From the NCBI GenBank assembly GCA_026707335.1, contig JAPOXB010000096.1, forward strand, positions 1 to 18,970: a stretch of 18,970 nucleotides of DNA. Direction: 5' to 3'. This document shows positions 7,803-15,202 of this stretch, piece by piece. The DNA comes from Chloroflexota bacterium (GTDB taxonomy: Bacteria; Chloroflexota; Dehalococcoidia; Bin125). The first letter of the stretch is position 1; each line of letters opens with the position of its first letter. The notes under the pieces are model-generated. The model was not told where the DNA came from and searched no databases. It worked only from the letters and a program-made list of their open reading frames with translations. The position numbers and the translations under genes are program-made.

Positions 7803-7854
7803 CCGCGGAGCGGCTGGGCGCGGGGCCTCACTGAGCCGGGGGGTTCCCGTTGGA

Positions 7855-7874
7855 CCCCGGCGGTGGCGCCGGGG
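7855..7874 (+). repeat. Perfect 8-bp inverted repeat upstream of the ThDP gene
   Basis: CCCCGGCG and CGCCGGGG are separated by GTGG. No T-run follows on either strand, so a classical terminator is unlikely. It lies 67 nt before the ATG at 7942 and could be an RNA hairpin in the leader or an operator. Confidence 0.4.
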
Positions 7875-7941
7875 CCGTGTGCGCCATCGCAGGACCGCGG
7901 TGGCGCGCAACCACACGCGCGACGGATGGAGCAGGTGAAGC

Positions 7942-9630
7942 ATGGTCGTGATGAGCGGCGGCGAGGCCTTGGTCAGGTCGCTCACCGGGGAAGGCGTCGA
8001 GGTCGTCTTCGGCGTCCCGGGCATCCAGGTGTACGGGATCGTCGCCGCGCTGCGGGATACACCCGGCATCCGCATGATCACGACCCGCCACGAGCAGGCC
8101 TCGACATACATGGCCGACGGGTACGCCCGCGCCTCCGGGAAGCCGGGCGTCGCTCTGGTGGTGCCGGGCGTCGGACTGTACAACGCGGCCTCCGGCATCG
8201 CGACCGCCTACGCCCGCTCATCACCGGTGCTCGTCATCGCGGGGCAAATCCCGCGGGGCGCCATCGGCAAGAACCTTGGCGCCGTGCACGAAATCGCCAA
8301 CCAGCCGGGCACGGTGCAGTCCGTGACGAAGTGGCGGCGGCAGGCCTCCAGACCCCGCGAGGTCCCGGACGCCGTGTTCGAAGCGTTCCGGCAGATGCGC
8401 ACCGGGCGCCCGCGTCCCGTCCTGATCGAGATGCCGCCCGAGGCCGGGGTGGAGCGAGAGGAAGTGCAATTGCGGCAGCCCGCCCGCGCGCCGCGCATCG
8501 TGCCGAACCGCGAGGATCTCCGCGAGGCCGCCGCGATCATCGCGCGGGCGAGCGCGCCCCTGATCTTCGCCGGCGGCGGCGTGGCGCGGTCGGACGCCGA
8601 GGCGGCGCTCGTCAAGCTCGCGGAGGCCACGAACATCCCCGTCGTCACGTCGAGCGGCGGGAAGGGGACCATCCCCGACGACCATCCGCTGTCCTACGGC
8701 TCCTGCTTCAGCCCGCGGGGCGAGAGGCAGGAGATGAACCAGCTCTTCGAGGTGATGCAGGCCGCGGACGTCGTCATCGGGATCGGCGCGCGGTTCTCGC
8801 TGGGGAATCCGGCCGGCGAGGCCTCCACGCTGGTGAACATCAACATCGACGACAGTGAACTCAGCAGGGTGCAGGCCAACAGCGTGCCCCTGCACGGCGA
8901 CGCCAGAGCGACGATCGAGGCGCTGCTTCCGTTCCTCATCGACGCCGGGGCGAACGAGCGCCCGTCACCGGCGGAAGCGGTCGCCGCGGCGCGCAGCCTC
9001 ATCGCCTACTACGACATCCGGCTCAAGGAGCCGCAGTTCGCCGTCTTGGAGGCGATGCAAGGCGCAATCCCGGAGGACGCGTTCATCGTCTGGGATGTGA
9101 CGCAGTTCGGCTACTACGCACGCACCCACTACCGGGTGAATCACCCGAAGACCTACATCGACTCCGGCTACCAGTTCAATCTCGGCTATGCGTTCCCCAC
9201 GGCGCTGGGCGCGAAGGTCGCGCGGCCCGACCGGGCCGTGATCTGCATGGCCGGCGACGGCGGCTTCATGTTCAACGCGTCGGAGTTGTCGACGGCGGTG
9301 CAGTACGGGATCAACGTCGTGACCGTGCTCTTCCGGAACGACTCCTACGGCAACGTCGCCCGCGACCTCGACGACGCGTTCGGCGGATCGTACGGGACCA
9401 ACCTGCACAACCCGGACTTCGTCAAGTTCGCCGAGTCCTTCGGGGCGGTCGGCATGAGGGCGGACGACCCCCTGCAGCTGGAAACGCTGATTCCGCGGGC
9501 GCTGGAACGCGAGGCGCCGGTGATCATCGACGTGCCGTTCGGGGAGATGCCGATCCCGCGCGCCCCGCAGTTCGCGCCGTTCTACAATCTGCCCTGGACC
9601 ATGCCCCAAGAGGGCCTGATCGGGTCTTGA
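7942..9630 (+). CDS. ThDP-dependent enzyme, acetolactate synthase-like
   Basis: A 562-residue thiamine-diphosphate enzyme of the acetolactate synthase/pyruvate decarboxylase superfamily, acting on a 2-oxoacid or related donor. Seen: the N-terminal PYR domain with catalytic Glu51 in TTRHEQASTYMADGYARASG; a central domain with LIFAGGGVARSDAE (about 207-220) and VVIGIGARF (277-285); and the C-terminal PP domain with GDGGF (438-442) and ND at 466-467, the GDG...N motif that binds magnesium and diphosphate. ATG 7942 follows GGAGCAGGTGAAGC. A second ATG at 7951 is possible. There is no regulatory-subunit gene (ilvN), so it is probably not the biosynthetic acetolactate synthase. The intact dioxygenase gene starts 49 nt after the stop and probably shares its transcript. 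Substrate unresolved; sulfoacetaldehyde acetyltransferase, oxalyl-CoA decarboxylase and benzoylformate decarboxylase are relatives I cannot confirm. Confidence 0.88.
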   Translation: MVVMSGGEALVRSLTGEGVEVVFGVPGIQVYGIVAALRDTPGIRMITTRHEQASTYMADGYARASGKPGVALVVPGVGLYNAASGIATAYARSSPVLVIAGQIPRGAIGKNLGAVHEIANQPGTVQSVTKWRRQASRPREVPDAVFEAFRQMRTGRPRPVLIEMPPEAGVEREEVQLRQPARAPRIVPNREDLREAAAIIARASAPLIFAGGGVARSDAEAALVKLAEATNIPVVTSSGGKGTIPDDHPLSYGSCFSPRGERQEMNQLFEVMQAADVVIGIGARFSLGNPAGEASTLVNINIDDSELSRVQANSVPLHGDARATIEALLPFLIDAGANERPSPAEAVAAARSLIAYYDIRLKEPQFAVLEAMQGAIPEDAFIVWDVTQFGYYARTHYRVNHPKTYIDSGYQFNLGYAFPTALGAKVARPDRAVICMAGDGGFMFNASELSTAVQYGINVVTVLFRNDSYGNVARDLDDAFGGSYGTNLHNPDFVKFAESFGAVGMRADDPLQLETLIPRALEREAPVIIDVPFGEMPIPRAPQFAPFYNLPWTMPQEGLIGS

Positions 9631-9679
9631 GGTGCCGTCACGGCGGGCGGGCGGCAGCCACCGCGCGAGGGAGACCGCG

Positions 9680-10495
9680 ATGCCGCGTGATGAGATCCGG
9701 GTCGAGCCGCTCACGCCGACGATCGGCGCGGTCGTGGAGGGCGTCGACCTGACGCGGCCGCTCGACGACGACACCTTCGCGGCCATCAACCGGGCCTGGA
9801 TGGACCACCTGGTGCTGTTCTTCCGGGACCAGGCGATGACGCCCGAGCAACACCTGGCCCTGGGGCGCCGCTTCGGGGAGCTGCACATCCACCCGGCCGC
9901 GCCCTACGCCGGCGGCGACCCCGCCCTGATGGTCATCCACGCCGACGCGGATTCGCACCGCGTCAACGGCGAGCGCTGGCACTCCGACGTGTCCGCCGAC
10001 GAGGAGCCGCCGATGGGCAGCATCCTCCACCTGCACCGCGTGCCCAGCCGCGGCGGGGATACCTGCTGGTCGAACATGTACGAGGCCTACGAGGCCCTGT
10101 CGCCGGCCATGCAGGCCTTCCTCGACCCGCTCACGGCCCGCCACGTCGCGAACTACGAAGGCTACTACGGGGCCCACCCGCCGCAGCGCGAGCCGCCGCG
10201 GGCGGTGCATCCGGTCGTGCGCACCCACCCCGTGACGGGGCGCAAGGCGCTGTACGTCAACGAGGGCTTCACGCGGCGCATCGTCGAGATCTCGCGGCGC
10301 GAGAGCCGCGCCTGCCTCGACTTCCTCTTCGACCACGTGCAGGACGTGAACTTCCAATGCCGCTTCCAGTGGCAGGCGAACTCCGTCGCGATGTGGGACA
10401 ACCGCTGCACGCAGCACATGGCGGTCTGGGACTACTACCCCGAGACCCGCAGCGGCATCCGGGTCACGATCAAGGGCGACCGCCCCTTCCGCTAG
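9680..10495 (+). CDS. TauD/TfdA-family alpha-ketoglutarate-dependent dioxygenase
   Basis: A 271-residue Fe(II)/2-oxoglutarate oxygenase that would hydroxylate a small substrate with release of succinate and CO2. Seen: the family opening RVEPLTPTIGAVVEGVDLTRPL (about residues 7-28), the HSD iron ligands His101 and Asp103 in ERWHSDVS, the distal His246 in RCTQHMAVWDYYPE, and Arg257 eleven residues later for the 2-oxoglutarate carboxylate, with Arg261 beyond. ATG 9680 is chosen over GTG 9632 because GGGAG precedes it by 6 nt and the family N-terminus starts there. It follows the ThDP gene closely. Its stop codon overlaps that of the convergent GNAT gene in one CTAG (10492-10495). Taurine is only one possible substrate. 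A truncated 5' copy lies at 7671. Confidence 0.92.
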   Translation: MPRDEIRVEPLTPTIGAVVEGVDLTRPLDDDTFAAINRAWMDHLVLFFRDQAMTPEQHLALGRRFGELHIHPAAPYAGGDPALMVIHADADSHRVNGERWHSDVSADEEPPMGSILHLHRVPSRGGDTCWSNMYEAYEALSPAMQAFLDPLTARHVANYEGYYGAHPPQREPPRAVHPVVRTHPVTGRKALYVNEGFTRRIVEISRRESRACLDFLFDHVQDVNFQCRFQWQANSVAMWDNRCTQHMAVWDYYPETRSGIRVTIKGDRPFR

Positions 10496-11136
10496 CCCCG
10501 TCGGGGGCCCGCCTCGCGGCGCTCCCCGCCGGCCGGCGGCCCGGCGCTGTAGCGCATGACGATCACGTGGCGGGGCCGGCCGCCGGCCGTGATCGCGCCG
10601 CCGTGCAGCATCGCCGCCGGCACGAAGCCCAGGCGCTCGAGCACGGATCGCGCGGCGGGCTGGCCGCTGGTCACGCGCGCCTGCACCTCGGGCAGGCCCA
10701 GCCGATCGGCGATCCAGAGGCACTCGCCGGCCAGCACGGCGCCGAGGCCACGCCCGCGCATCTCCGTCGCGACGACGAACTGCATATCCGCGGGGGGGCG
10801 CTTGTGGTTGCGGCCGCGCGGGGTGGGATCGGCGTGCAGATGCGCGAAGCCCACGATCGCGCCGCGCCGCTCGGCGACGACGGCCATCGTCCAGAAGGCG
10901 TCGGCGTCGGCGATCCAGTCGATCGTGAGGCCGTCCTGGGTCAGGTAGGTGCGCGCGAAGAGCAGATCGTCGCCGGGCAGCCGCGCCACGACTTCGTCGA
11001 TGGCGGCGCGGTCGTCGGGCCGCGTCAGGCGCAGCGTGACGCGCTGGACGTGGCCGTCCTTGGCCCGCAGCGTGACCCGGCGCGGGTAGCGCCGCAGCGC
11101 GTCGAGCGTGGCGCGGGGGTCCTCGGCCGAGGCGAT
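10492..11136 (-). CDS. GNAT family N-acetyltransferase with a probable ATC start
   Basis: A GCN5-related acetyltransferase transferring an acetyl group from acetyl-CoA to an unknown amine. Seen: the acetyl-CoA pyrophosphate loop RGRGLG (127-132 of the 214-residue form), preceded by the beta-4 strand MQFVVATEM and followed by a helix and the SVLERLGFV segment. The first canonical codon in frame is GTG 10989, which would remove the first beta-strand and helix. The open frame upstream encodes RRYPRRVTLRAKDG then RVTLRLTRPDDRAAIDEVVARL, which matches the N-terminus usual for this subgroup (YP-x-VTLRDG...LRP-x-xPED). At its head is ATC 11136-11134, with GAGGAG 6 nt upstream. I give coordinates from this ATC. 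The reductase gene is divergent, with 65 nt between. Confidence 0.8.
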   Translation of the reverse strand: MASAEDPRATLDALRRYPRRVTLRAKDGHVQRVTLRLTRPDDRAAIDEVVARLPGDDLLFARTYLTQDGLTIDWIADADAFWTMAVVAERRGAIVGFAHLHADPTPRGRNHKRPPADMQFVVATEMRGRGLGAVLAGECLWIADRLGLPEVQARVTSGQPAARSVLERLGFVPAAMLHGGAITAGGRPRHVIVMRYSAGPPAGGERREAGPRRG

Positions 11137-11189
11137 GGCGCGCTCCTCTATCGATCTCGCCCGGCGGCCGGATCGGCCGCGCGGCTGGC

Positions 11190-11195
11190 TACGAT
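11190..11195 (+). promoter_or_regulatory. -10 box TACGAT of a probably leaderless reductase transcript
   Basis: TACGAT ends 6 nt before the ATG at 11202. No Shine-Dalgarno precedes that ATG. No good -35 is visible. It is the same hexamer as at 1641 and 4346. Confidence 0.5.
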
Positions 11196-11201
11196 GCGGA
11201 C

Positions 11202-11933
11202 ATGCAACCCGACTATACGTCGCTCCGCTTCCCGATCCCCAGCGGCCTGCGCCGCCCCTACGTGATCACGAACATGGTGATGTCGGCCGACGGCAAGGTC
11301 GTGGTCGGCGAAACCGAGCAGGGGCTCGGCTCCGCGACCGACCAGCGGCTGATGCGGGAGTTGCGCGTGCACGCCGACGTCGTGCTGAACGGGGCCGGCA
11401 CGCTGCGCGCGAGCGGCACGTCGTCGCGGCTCGGCTCGCGGCGGCTGACGGAGCTGCGCCGCGCGCGGGGGAAGTCGCCGGCGCCGATCGCGGCGGTGCT
11501 GAGCCGCTCGGCCGACCTGCCCCTCGACCGGCCCTTCTTCACAGCGCGCGACTTCGAGGCGGTGGTGTACCTGTCCGACGCGGCGCCGGCCGACCGGCGG
11601 CGCGCGATCGCGGCGACGGGACGCCGCGTGGTGGTCGTCCCCGATGCGGCGGCCGTGCCCGCGATGGTGCGGCACATGCACGACGACCTGGGGGCGGCGC
11701 TGCTGCTCGCGGAGGGCGGCCCCACGATCCTGGGCCGCCTGTTCGAGCACGACATGGTCGACGAGTACTTCTTGACCGTGAGCGGCGTGATCGTCGGGGG
11801 CGGCGCGCCGACGCCCGTCGAGGGCCCGCGCGTCTCGGCGCCGGCGTCGATTAAGCGCTTCGGTTTGATGTCGGCGATCCCGAATCCGGACGACGGCGAG
11901 GTCTACCTCCGCTTCCGGCGGCGAGCGGGCTGA
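11202..11933 (+). CDS. RibD C-terminal domain / dihydrofolate reductase-fold protein
   Basis: A 243-residue reductase of the RibD C-terminal family (5-amino-6-(5-phosphoribosylamino)uracil reductase type), NADPH-dependent by family. Seen: NMVMSADGKVVVG near residues 24-36, which fits the first strand and substrate loop; DQRLMRELRVHADVVLNGAGTLRA near 47-70; and LLAEGGPTILGRLF near 168-181, the EGGP dinucleotide-binding signature. It lacks the N-terminal deaminase half of bifunctional RibD and is not beside other riboflavin genes, so it may be a stand-alone reductase of another small molecule. The start ATG appears leaderless (TACGAT box at 11190). The GNAT gene is divergent; purE is convergent with a 3-nt gap between stop codons. 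Confidence 0.85.
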   Translation: MQPDYTSLRFPIPSGLRRPYVITNMVMSADGKVVVGETEQGLGSATDQRLMRELRVHADVVLNGAGTLRASGTSSRLGSRRLTELRRARGKSPAPIAAVLSRSADLPLDRPFFTARDFEAVVYLSDAAPADRRRAIAATGRRVVVVPDAAAVPAMVRHMHDDLGAALLLAEGGPTILGRLFEHDMVDEYFLTVSGVIVGGGAPTPVEGPRVSAPASIKRFGLMSAIPNPDDGEVYLRFRRRAG

Positions 11934-11936
11934 GCC

Positions 11937-12443
11937 CTATCCGGCCTTGCTGGGGTCGGGGTTCTCGAGGATCTGGCGGGCGCGCTTGGCGCGGTAGGCG
12001 TCCAGCGCCTGCGCGACGCCGGCGTCGGTCACGGCGAGGATCGCGGCGGCCAGCAGGGCGGCGTTGGTCGCGCCGGGCTTGCCGATCGCGACGACGCCCA
12101 CGGGGATGCCGGGCGGCATCTGCACCATCGAGAGCATCGCGTCCTGCCCCTTCAGGGCCCAGCCCTCCATCGGCACGCCGATGACGGGCAGGGTGCTCTT
12201 GGCGGAGACGGCGCCGGGCAGGGCGGCCGCCCCGCCGGCGGCGGCGATGAGCACGCGCAGCCCGCGCTCGCGGGCCGTGGCGGCCCACTCCGCCGTCTCG
12301 TCGGGGGTGCGGTGGGCGGAAAGGACGCGCGCCTCCCAGGCGATGCCGAGCCCGTCGAGCGTGTCGGCGGTGGCCTGCATGGTGGGCCAGTCGGACTGCG
12401 AGCCCATCACGATCCCCACCAGCGGAGCGGCTTCGTCGGTCAT
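11937..12443 (-). CDS. purE: N5-carboxyaminoimidazole ribonucleotide mutase (class I PurE)
   Basis: Converts N5-CAIR to CAIR in de novo purine synthesis. The 168 residues match class I PurE along their whole length: MGSQSDWP (13-20), SAHRTPD with catalytic His44 (42-48), the AAGGAAALPG loop (68-77), PVIGVP, QMPPGIPVGVVAIGKPGATNAALLA, and a C-terminal ENPDP. One oddity: the normally conserved His in GGAAHLPG is Ala74 here. ATG 12443 follows AGGAGGT at close to ideal spacing. A possible -10 (TAGTCT) lies at 12497-12492. No purK is adjacent, although class I PurE normally needs PurK to supply N5-CAIR, so purK should be elsewhere. leuS is divergent. Confidence 0.95.
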   Translation of the reverse strand: MTDEAAPLVGIVMGSQSDWPTMQATADTLDGLGIAWEARVLSAHRTPDETAEWAATARERGLRVLIAAAGGAAALPGAVSAKSTLPVIGVPMEGWALKGQDAMLSMVQMPPGIPVGVVAIGKPGATNAALLAAAILAVTDAGVAQALDAYRAKRARQILENPDPSKAG

Positions 12444-12491
12444 TGTCGGTCTACCTCCTTCGAGCGGCCCGATCGGGGGCGCGCTGCGGCC

Positions 12492-12497
12492 AGACTA
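12492..12497 (-). promoter_or_regulatory. Candidate -10 box (TAGTCT) for purE
   Basis: TAGTCT on the minus strand fits TANNNT and would give a leader of about 40 nt containing the AGGAGGT site. The -35 at 17-nt spacing (TGCCCG) is weak. Confidence 0.3.
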
Positions 12498-12538
12498 ACG
12501 GCGTCGCGCGGCAACGGGCAGCACCCGCACCCGCTGTC

Positions 12539-12553
12539 CCGAACGCCCGGCCG
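12539..12553 (+). repeat. 15-bp direct repeat, left copy, upstream of the leuS promoter
   Basis: CCGAACGCCCGGCCG occurs here and again at 12610-12624, with a 71-bp start-to-start distance. The pair brackets the leuS -35/-10. No function is known to me. Confidence 0.6.
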
Positions 12554-12567
12554 CCGACCGGCATGCA

Positions 12568-12597
12568 TTGACCATCGATCCGGGGGCTCCGCATAAT
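12568..12597 (+). promoter_or_regulatory. leuS promoter
   Basis: TTGACC (12568-12573), an 18-nt spacer and CATAAT (12592-12597) form a good housekeeping-type promoter. Transcription would start near 12604, giving a leader of about 35 nt, too short for a T-box. Confidence 0.6.
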
Positions 12598-12609
12598 CGC
12601 GGTACCCCG

Positions 12610-12624
12610 CCGAACGCCCGGCCG
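12610..12624 (+). repeat. 15-bp direct repeat, right copy, in the leuS leader
   Basis: Exact copy of 12539-12553. It lies between the expected leuS transcription start and the GGGGAG ribosome-binding site, so the left copy is upstream of the -35 and the right copy is transcribed. Confidence 0.6.
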
Positions 12625-12638
12625 GGGAGCGGAGCGCC

Positions 12639-15116
12639 ATGACGAGTTCGACCCCGGCGGCGACGCCGGACCGCTACGACCCCGCCGCGATCGAGCCGAA
12701 GTGGCAGGCGCGCTGGGCGGCCGACCGCCTCTACGAGACGCCCGACGCGGACCCGCGCGAGCCCTACTACCTGCTGACCATGTTCCCCTACACGAGCGGG
12801 GACCTGCACATCGGGCACTGGTTCGCCATCGCCCCGCCCGACGTCGCCGCGCGCTATCAGCGCATGCGGGGCAAGAACGTGCTCTTCCCCATCGGCTTCG
12901 ACGCCTTCGGCCTGCCGGCCGAGAACGCCGCCATCCGCGACGGCACGCACCCGCATCGCTGGACCTACGCCAACGTCGATCGGATGCGCGCGCAACTCAA
13001 GACGATGGGCGCCAGCTTCGACTGGTCGCGGGAGATCATCACCTCGGACCCCGAGTACTACCGCTGGACGCAGTGGCTGTTCCTCCAGCTCCTGGAGCAC
13101 GACCTGGCCTACCGCGCGATGGCGCCGGCGAACTGGTGCTCGGGCTGCCAGACGGTGCTCGCGAACGAGCAGGTGCTGCGCGACGACGAGGCCGTGGGGC
13201 ACTGCGAACGCTGCGACTCGATCGTGGAGATGCGCGACCTGGAGCAGTGGTTCTTCCGCATCACGCGGTACGCCGAGGAGCTGCTGGACTTCTCGCAGAT
13301 CGAGTGGCCGGAGCGCATCCGCGCGATGCAGACGCACTGGATCGGCCGCTCCGACGGCGCGGAGATCCGCTTCCCGCTGGAGTCGCCCGTCGAGGCCGGC
13401 GACGCGATCACGGTCTTCACGACGCGCGCCGACACGGTCTTCGGCACGACGTCGATGGCGCTGGCCCCCGAGCACCCGCTGGTGGCGCAGATCACGACCG
13501 ACGCGCAGCGCGAGGCGGTGGAGGACTACGTGCGCCGCACGCGGCTCGCGTCGGAGATCGAGCGGCAGTCCACCGAGCGCCCCAAGACGGGCGTCGCGAC
13601 CGGCGCCTACGCGCTGCACCCGTTCACCGGCGCCCGCATCCCGATCTGGATCGCCGACTACGTCCTGCTGGGCTACGGCCACGGCGCCGTCATGGGCGTG
13701 CCCGCGCACGACGAGCGCGACTTCGCCTTCGCGGAGCAGTACGGGCTGGAGATCCCGGTCGTCATCGCCGGACCGGAGTGGGACGGCGAACCGCTGTCGG
13801 AGGCCTACGTCGGCGACGGCCGGCTGGTGAACTCCGGCCAATTCGACGGGCTCACGGTGGCCGAGGCGCAGCAGGCGATCCCGGCGGCGCTGGCGGAGCG
13901 GGAAGCGGGCGGGCCGTCGGTGAACTACCGGCTGCGCGACTGGCTGATCAGCCGGCAGCGCTACTGGGGGGCGCCCATCCCGGTCATCCACTGCCCTTCC
14001 TGCGGCGCCGTGCCGGTGCCCGACGAGCAACTCCCCGTGCTGCTGCCCGAGGTGACCGAGTTCCTGCCCACGGGCCAGTCGCCGCTCGCGACGAACGCCG
14101 ACTTCCTCAACGCCGAGTGCCCGCGCTGCGGCGAAGCGGGCACCCGCGAGACGGACACGATGGACACCTTCATGTGCTCGTCGTGGTACTTCTTCCGCTA
14201 CATCGACCCGCACAACGACACGGCGCCGATCTCGCCTGAGCTGGCGAAGCAGTGGCTCCCCATCGACCAGTACACCGGCGGCGCCGAGCACGCCGTGATG
14301 CACCTGCTCTACGCCCGCTTCTTCACGCGGGCCTGCCGCGACATGGGCCTGGTGCCGGTCGATGAGCCGTTCACGCGGCTGTTCAACCAGGGCACGATCA
14401 CCAAAGACGGCGCGAAGATGTCGAAGAGCCGCGGCAACGTCGTCAACCCGGACGAGTGGGTGGCCAAGCTGGGCGCCGACGCGGTGCGCCTCTACCTGCT
14501 GTTCCTCGGCCCGTGGGACCGCGGCGGCGACTGGGACGACTCCAGCATCCAGGGGCACTCGCGCTGGCTGAACCGCATCTGGACGCTGGTCCGGTCGCGG
14601 CCCGACCGCGCGGCGGACGCGGGCAGCGCCGAGCGCATCGGGCGGCTCAGGCACGCGATGGTCGCCAAGGTCACGGAGGACATCGAGGCGTTCCGCTTCA
14701 ACACCATGCTCGCCGCGATGATGGAGTTCACCAACGCGCTCGCGAAGGAGCCGGAGCGCGGGCCGGTGGACGGGACGGCCTGGGACGACGCCGTGACGGC
14801 GCTGCTGCTCTGCCTGGCGCCGGCCGCCCCCCACGTCGCGGAGGAGCTGTGGGAGCAGTTGGGCCGCGAGTACTCCGTGCACGCCCAGTCCTGGCCGTCG
14901 TACGACGCGGCGCTGCTGGAGTCGGAGACGGTGACGCTGGTGGTCCAGGTCAACGGCAAGGTGCGGGGCCAGCTGCAGGCCGCCGCCGGGCTCGACGCGG
15001 CGGCGGCGCAGGCCGAGGCCGCGGCGGCGGACGGCGTCCAGCGCCACCTGGCCGGCAAGACGCTGCGCAAGGTCGTGCACGTGCCCGACCGGCTGGTGAA
15101 CTTCGTCGTGAGCTAG
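12639..15116 (+). CDS. leuS: Leucyl-tRNA synthetase
   Basis: Charges tRNA-Leu with leucine in the cytoplasm; 825 residues, normal for bacterial LeuRS. Seen: the class I HIGH motif (57-60, in YTSGDLHIGHW), a zinc knuckle with Cys167, Cys170, Cys189 and Cys192, the CP1 editing domain (ITVFTTRADTVFGTT and GVPAHDERDFAFAEQYG), further Cys pairs CPSCG and CPRCG, the MDTFMCSSWYFFRY segment, and KMSKS (593-597). The C-terminus ends in the usual VQVNGKVRGQL...VVHVPDRLVNFVV. ATG 12639 has GGGGAG upstream. It is preceded by a good promoter flanked by 15-bp direct repeats and is divergent from purE. No clean terminator follows: the T-run at 15170-15175 is about 15 nt past the nearest short stem. Confidence 0.98.
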   Translation: MTSSTPAATPDRYDPAAIEPKWQARWAADRLYETPDADPREPYYLLTMFPYTSGDLHIGHWFAIAPPDVAARYQRMRGKNVLFPIGFDAFGLPAENAAIRDGTHPHRWTYANVDRMRAQLKTMGASFDWSREIITSDPEYYRWTQWLFLQLLEHDLAYRAMAPANWCSGCQTVLANEQVLRDDEAVGHCERCDSIVEMRDLEQWFFRITRYAEELLDFSQIEWPERIRAMQTHWIGRSDGAEIRFPLESPVEAGDAITVFTTRADTVFGTTSMALAPEHPLVAQITTDAQREAVEDYVRRTRLASEIERQSTERPKTGVATGAYALHPFTGARIPIWIADYVLLGYGHGAVMGVPAHDERDFAFAEQYGLEIPVVIAGPEWDGEPLSEAYVGDGRLVNSGQFDGLTVAEAQQAIPAALAEREAGGPSVNYRLRDWLISRQRYWGAPIPVIHCPSCGAVPVPDEQLPVLLPEVTEFLPTGQSPLATNADFLNAECPRCGEAGTRETDTMDTFMCSSWYFFRYIDPHNDTAPISPELAKQWLPIDQYTGGAEHAVMHLLYARFFTRACRDMGLVPVDEPFTRLFNQGTITKDGAKMSKSRGNVVNPDEWVAKLGADAVRLYLLFLGPWDRGGDWDDSSIQGHSRWLNRIWTLVRSRPDRAADAGSAERIGRLRHAMVAKVTEDIEAFRFNTMLAAMMEFTNALAKEPERGPVDGTAWDDAVTALLLCLAPAAPHVAEELWEQLGREYSVHAQSWPSYDAALLESETVTLVVQVNGKVRGQLQAAAGLDAAAAQAEAAAADGVQRHLAGKTLRKVVHVPDRLVNFVVS

Positions 15117-15184
15117 GGCCTGTTCACATCGGCGCCCGGGGGGATCCTGGGCCCCAAGACGCAAGGTTCTTTTTTCTTCCGCGT

Positions 15185-15202
15185 CCGCCGGGCGCCCGGC
15201 GG
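15185..15202. repeat. Perfect 18-bp palindrome in the leuS 3' region
   Basis: CCGCCGGGC followed directly by GCCCGGCGG. It shares bases with the hairpin at 15195-15228, so the two structures exclude each other in RNA. Confidence 0.5.

Noticed and set aside
7745..7834. A 29-codon frame (MAEPAPTL...) between the pseudogene and the ThDP gene
   Set aside because: It lacks a ribosome-binding site, is Pro/Ser-rich low complexity, and overlaps the pseudogene tail in another frame.
4972..7938. A 988-codon plus-strand open frame opposite the lipoprotein and VOC genes
   Set aside because: Its composition is Val/Gly/Arg/His-rich shadow coding. The opposite strand has motif-bearing genes with ribosome-binding sites.
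12598..12638. T-box leader for leuS
   Set aside because: The leader after the promoter is only about 35 nt, far too short for a T-box with specifier stem and antiterminator.
15134..15175. Classical intrinsic terminator for leuS at the T-run
   Set aside because: The only stem near the T-run is short (GCCC/GGGC) and ends about 17 nt before it, so the geometry does not fit.
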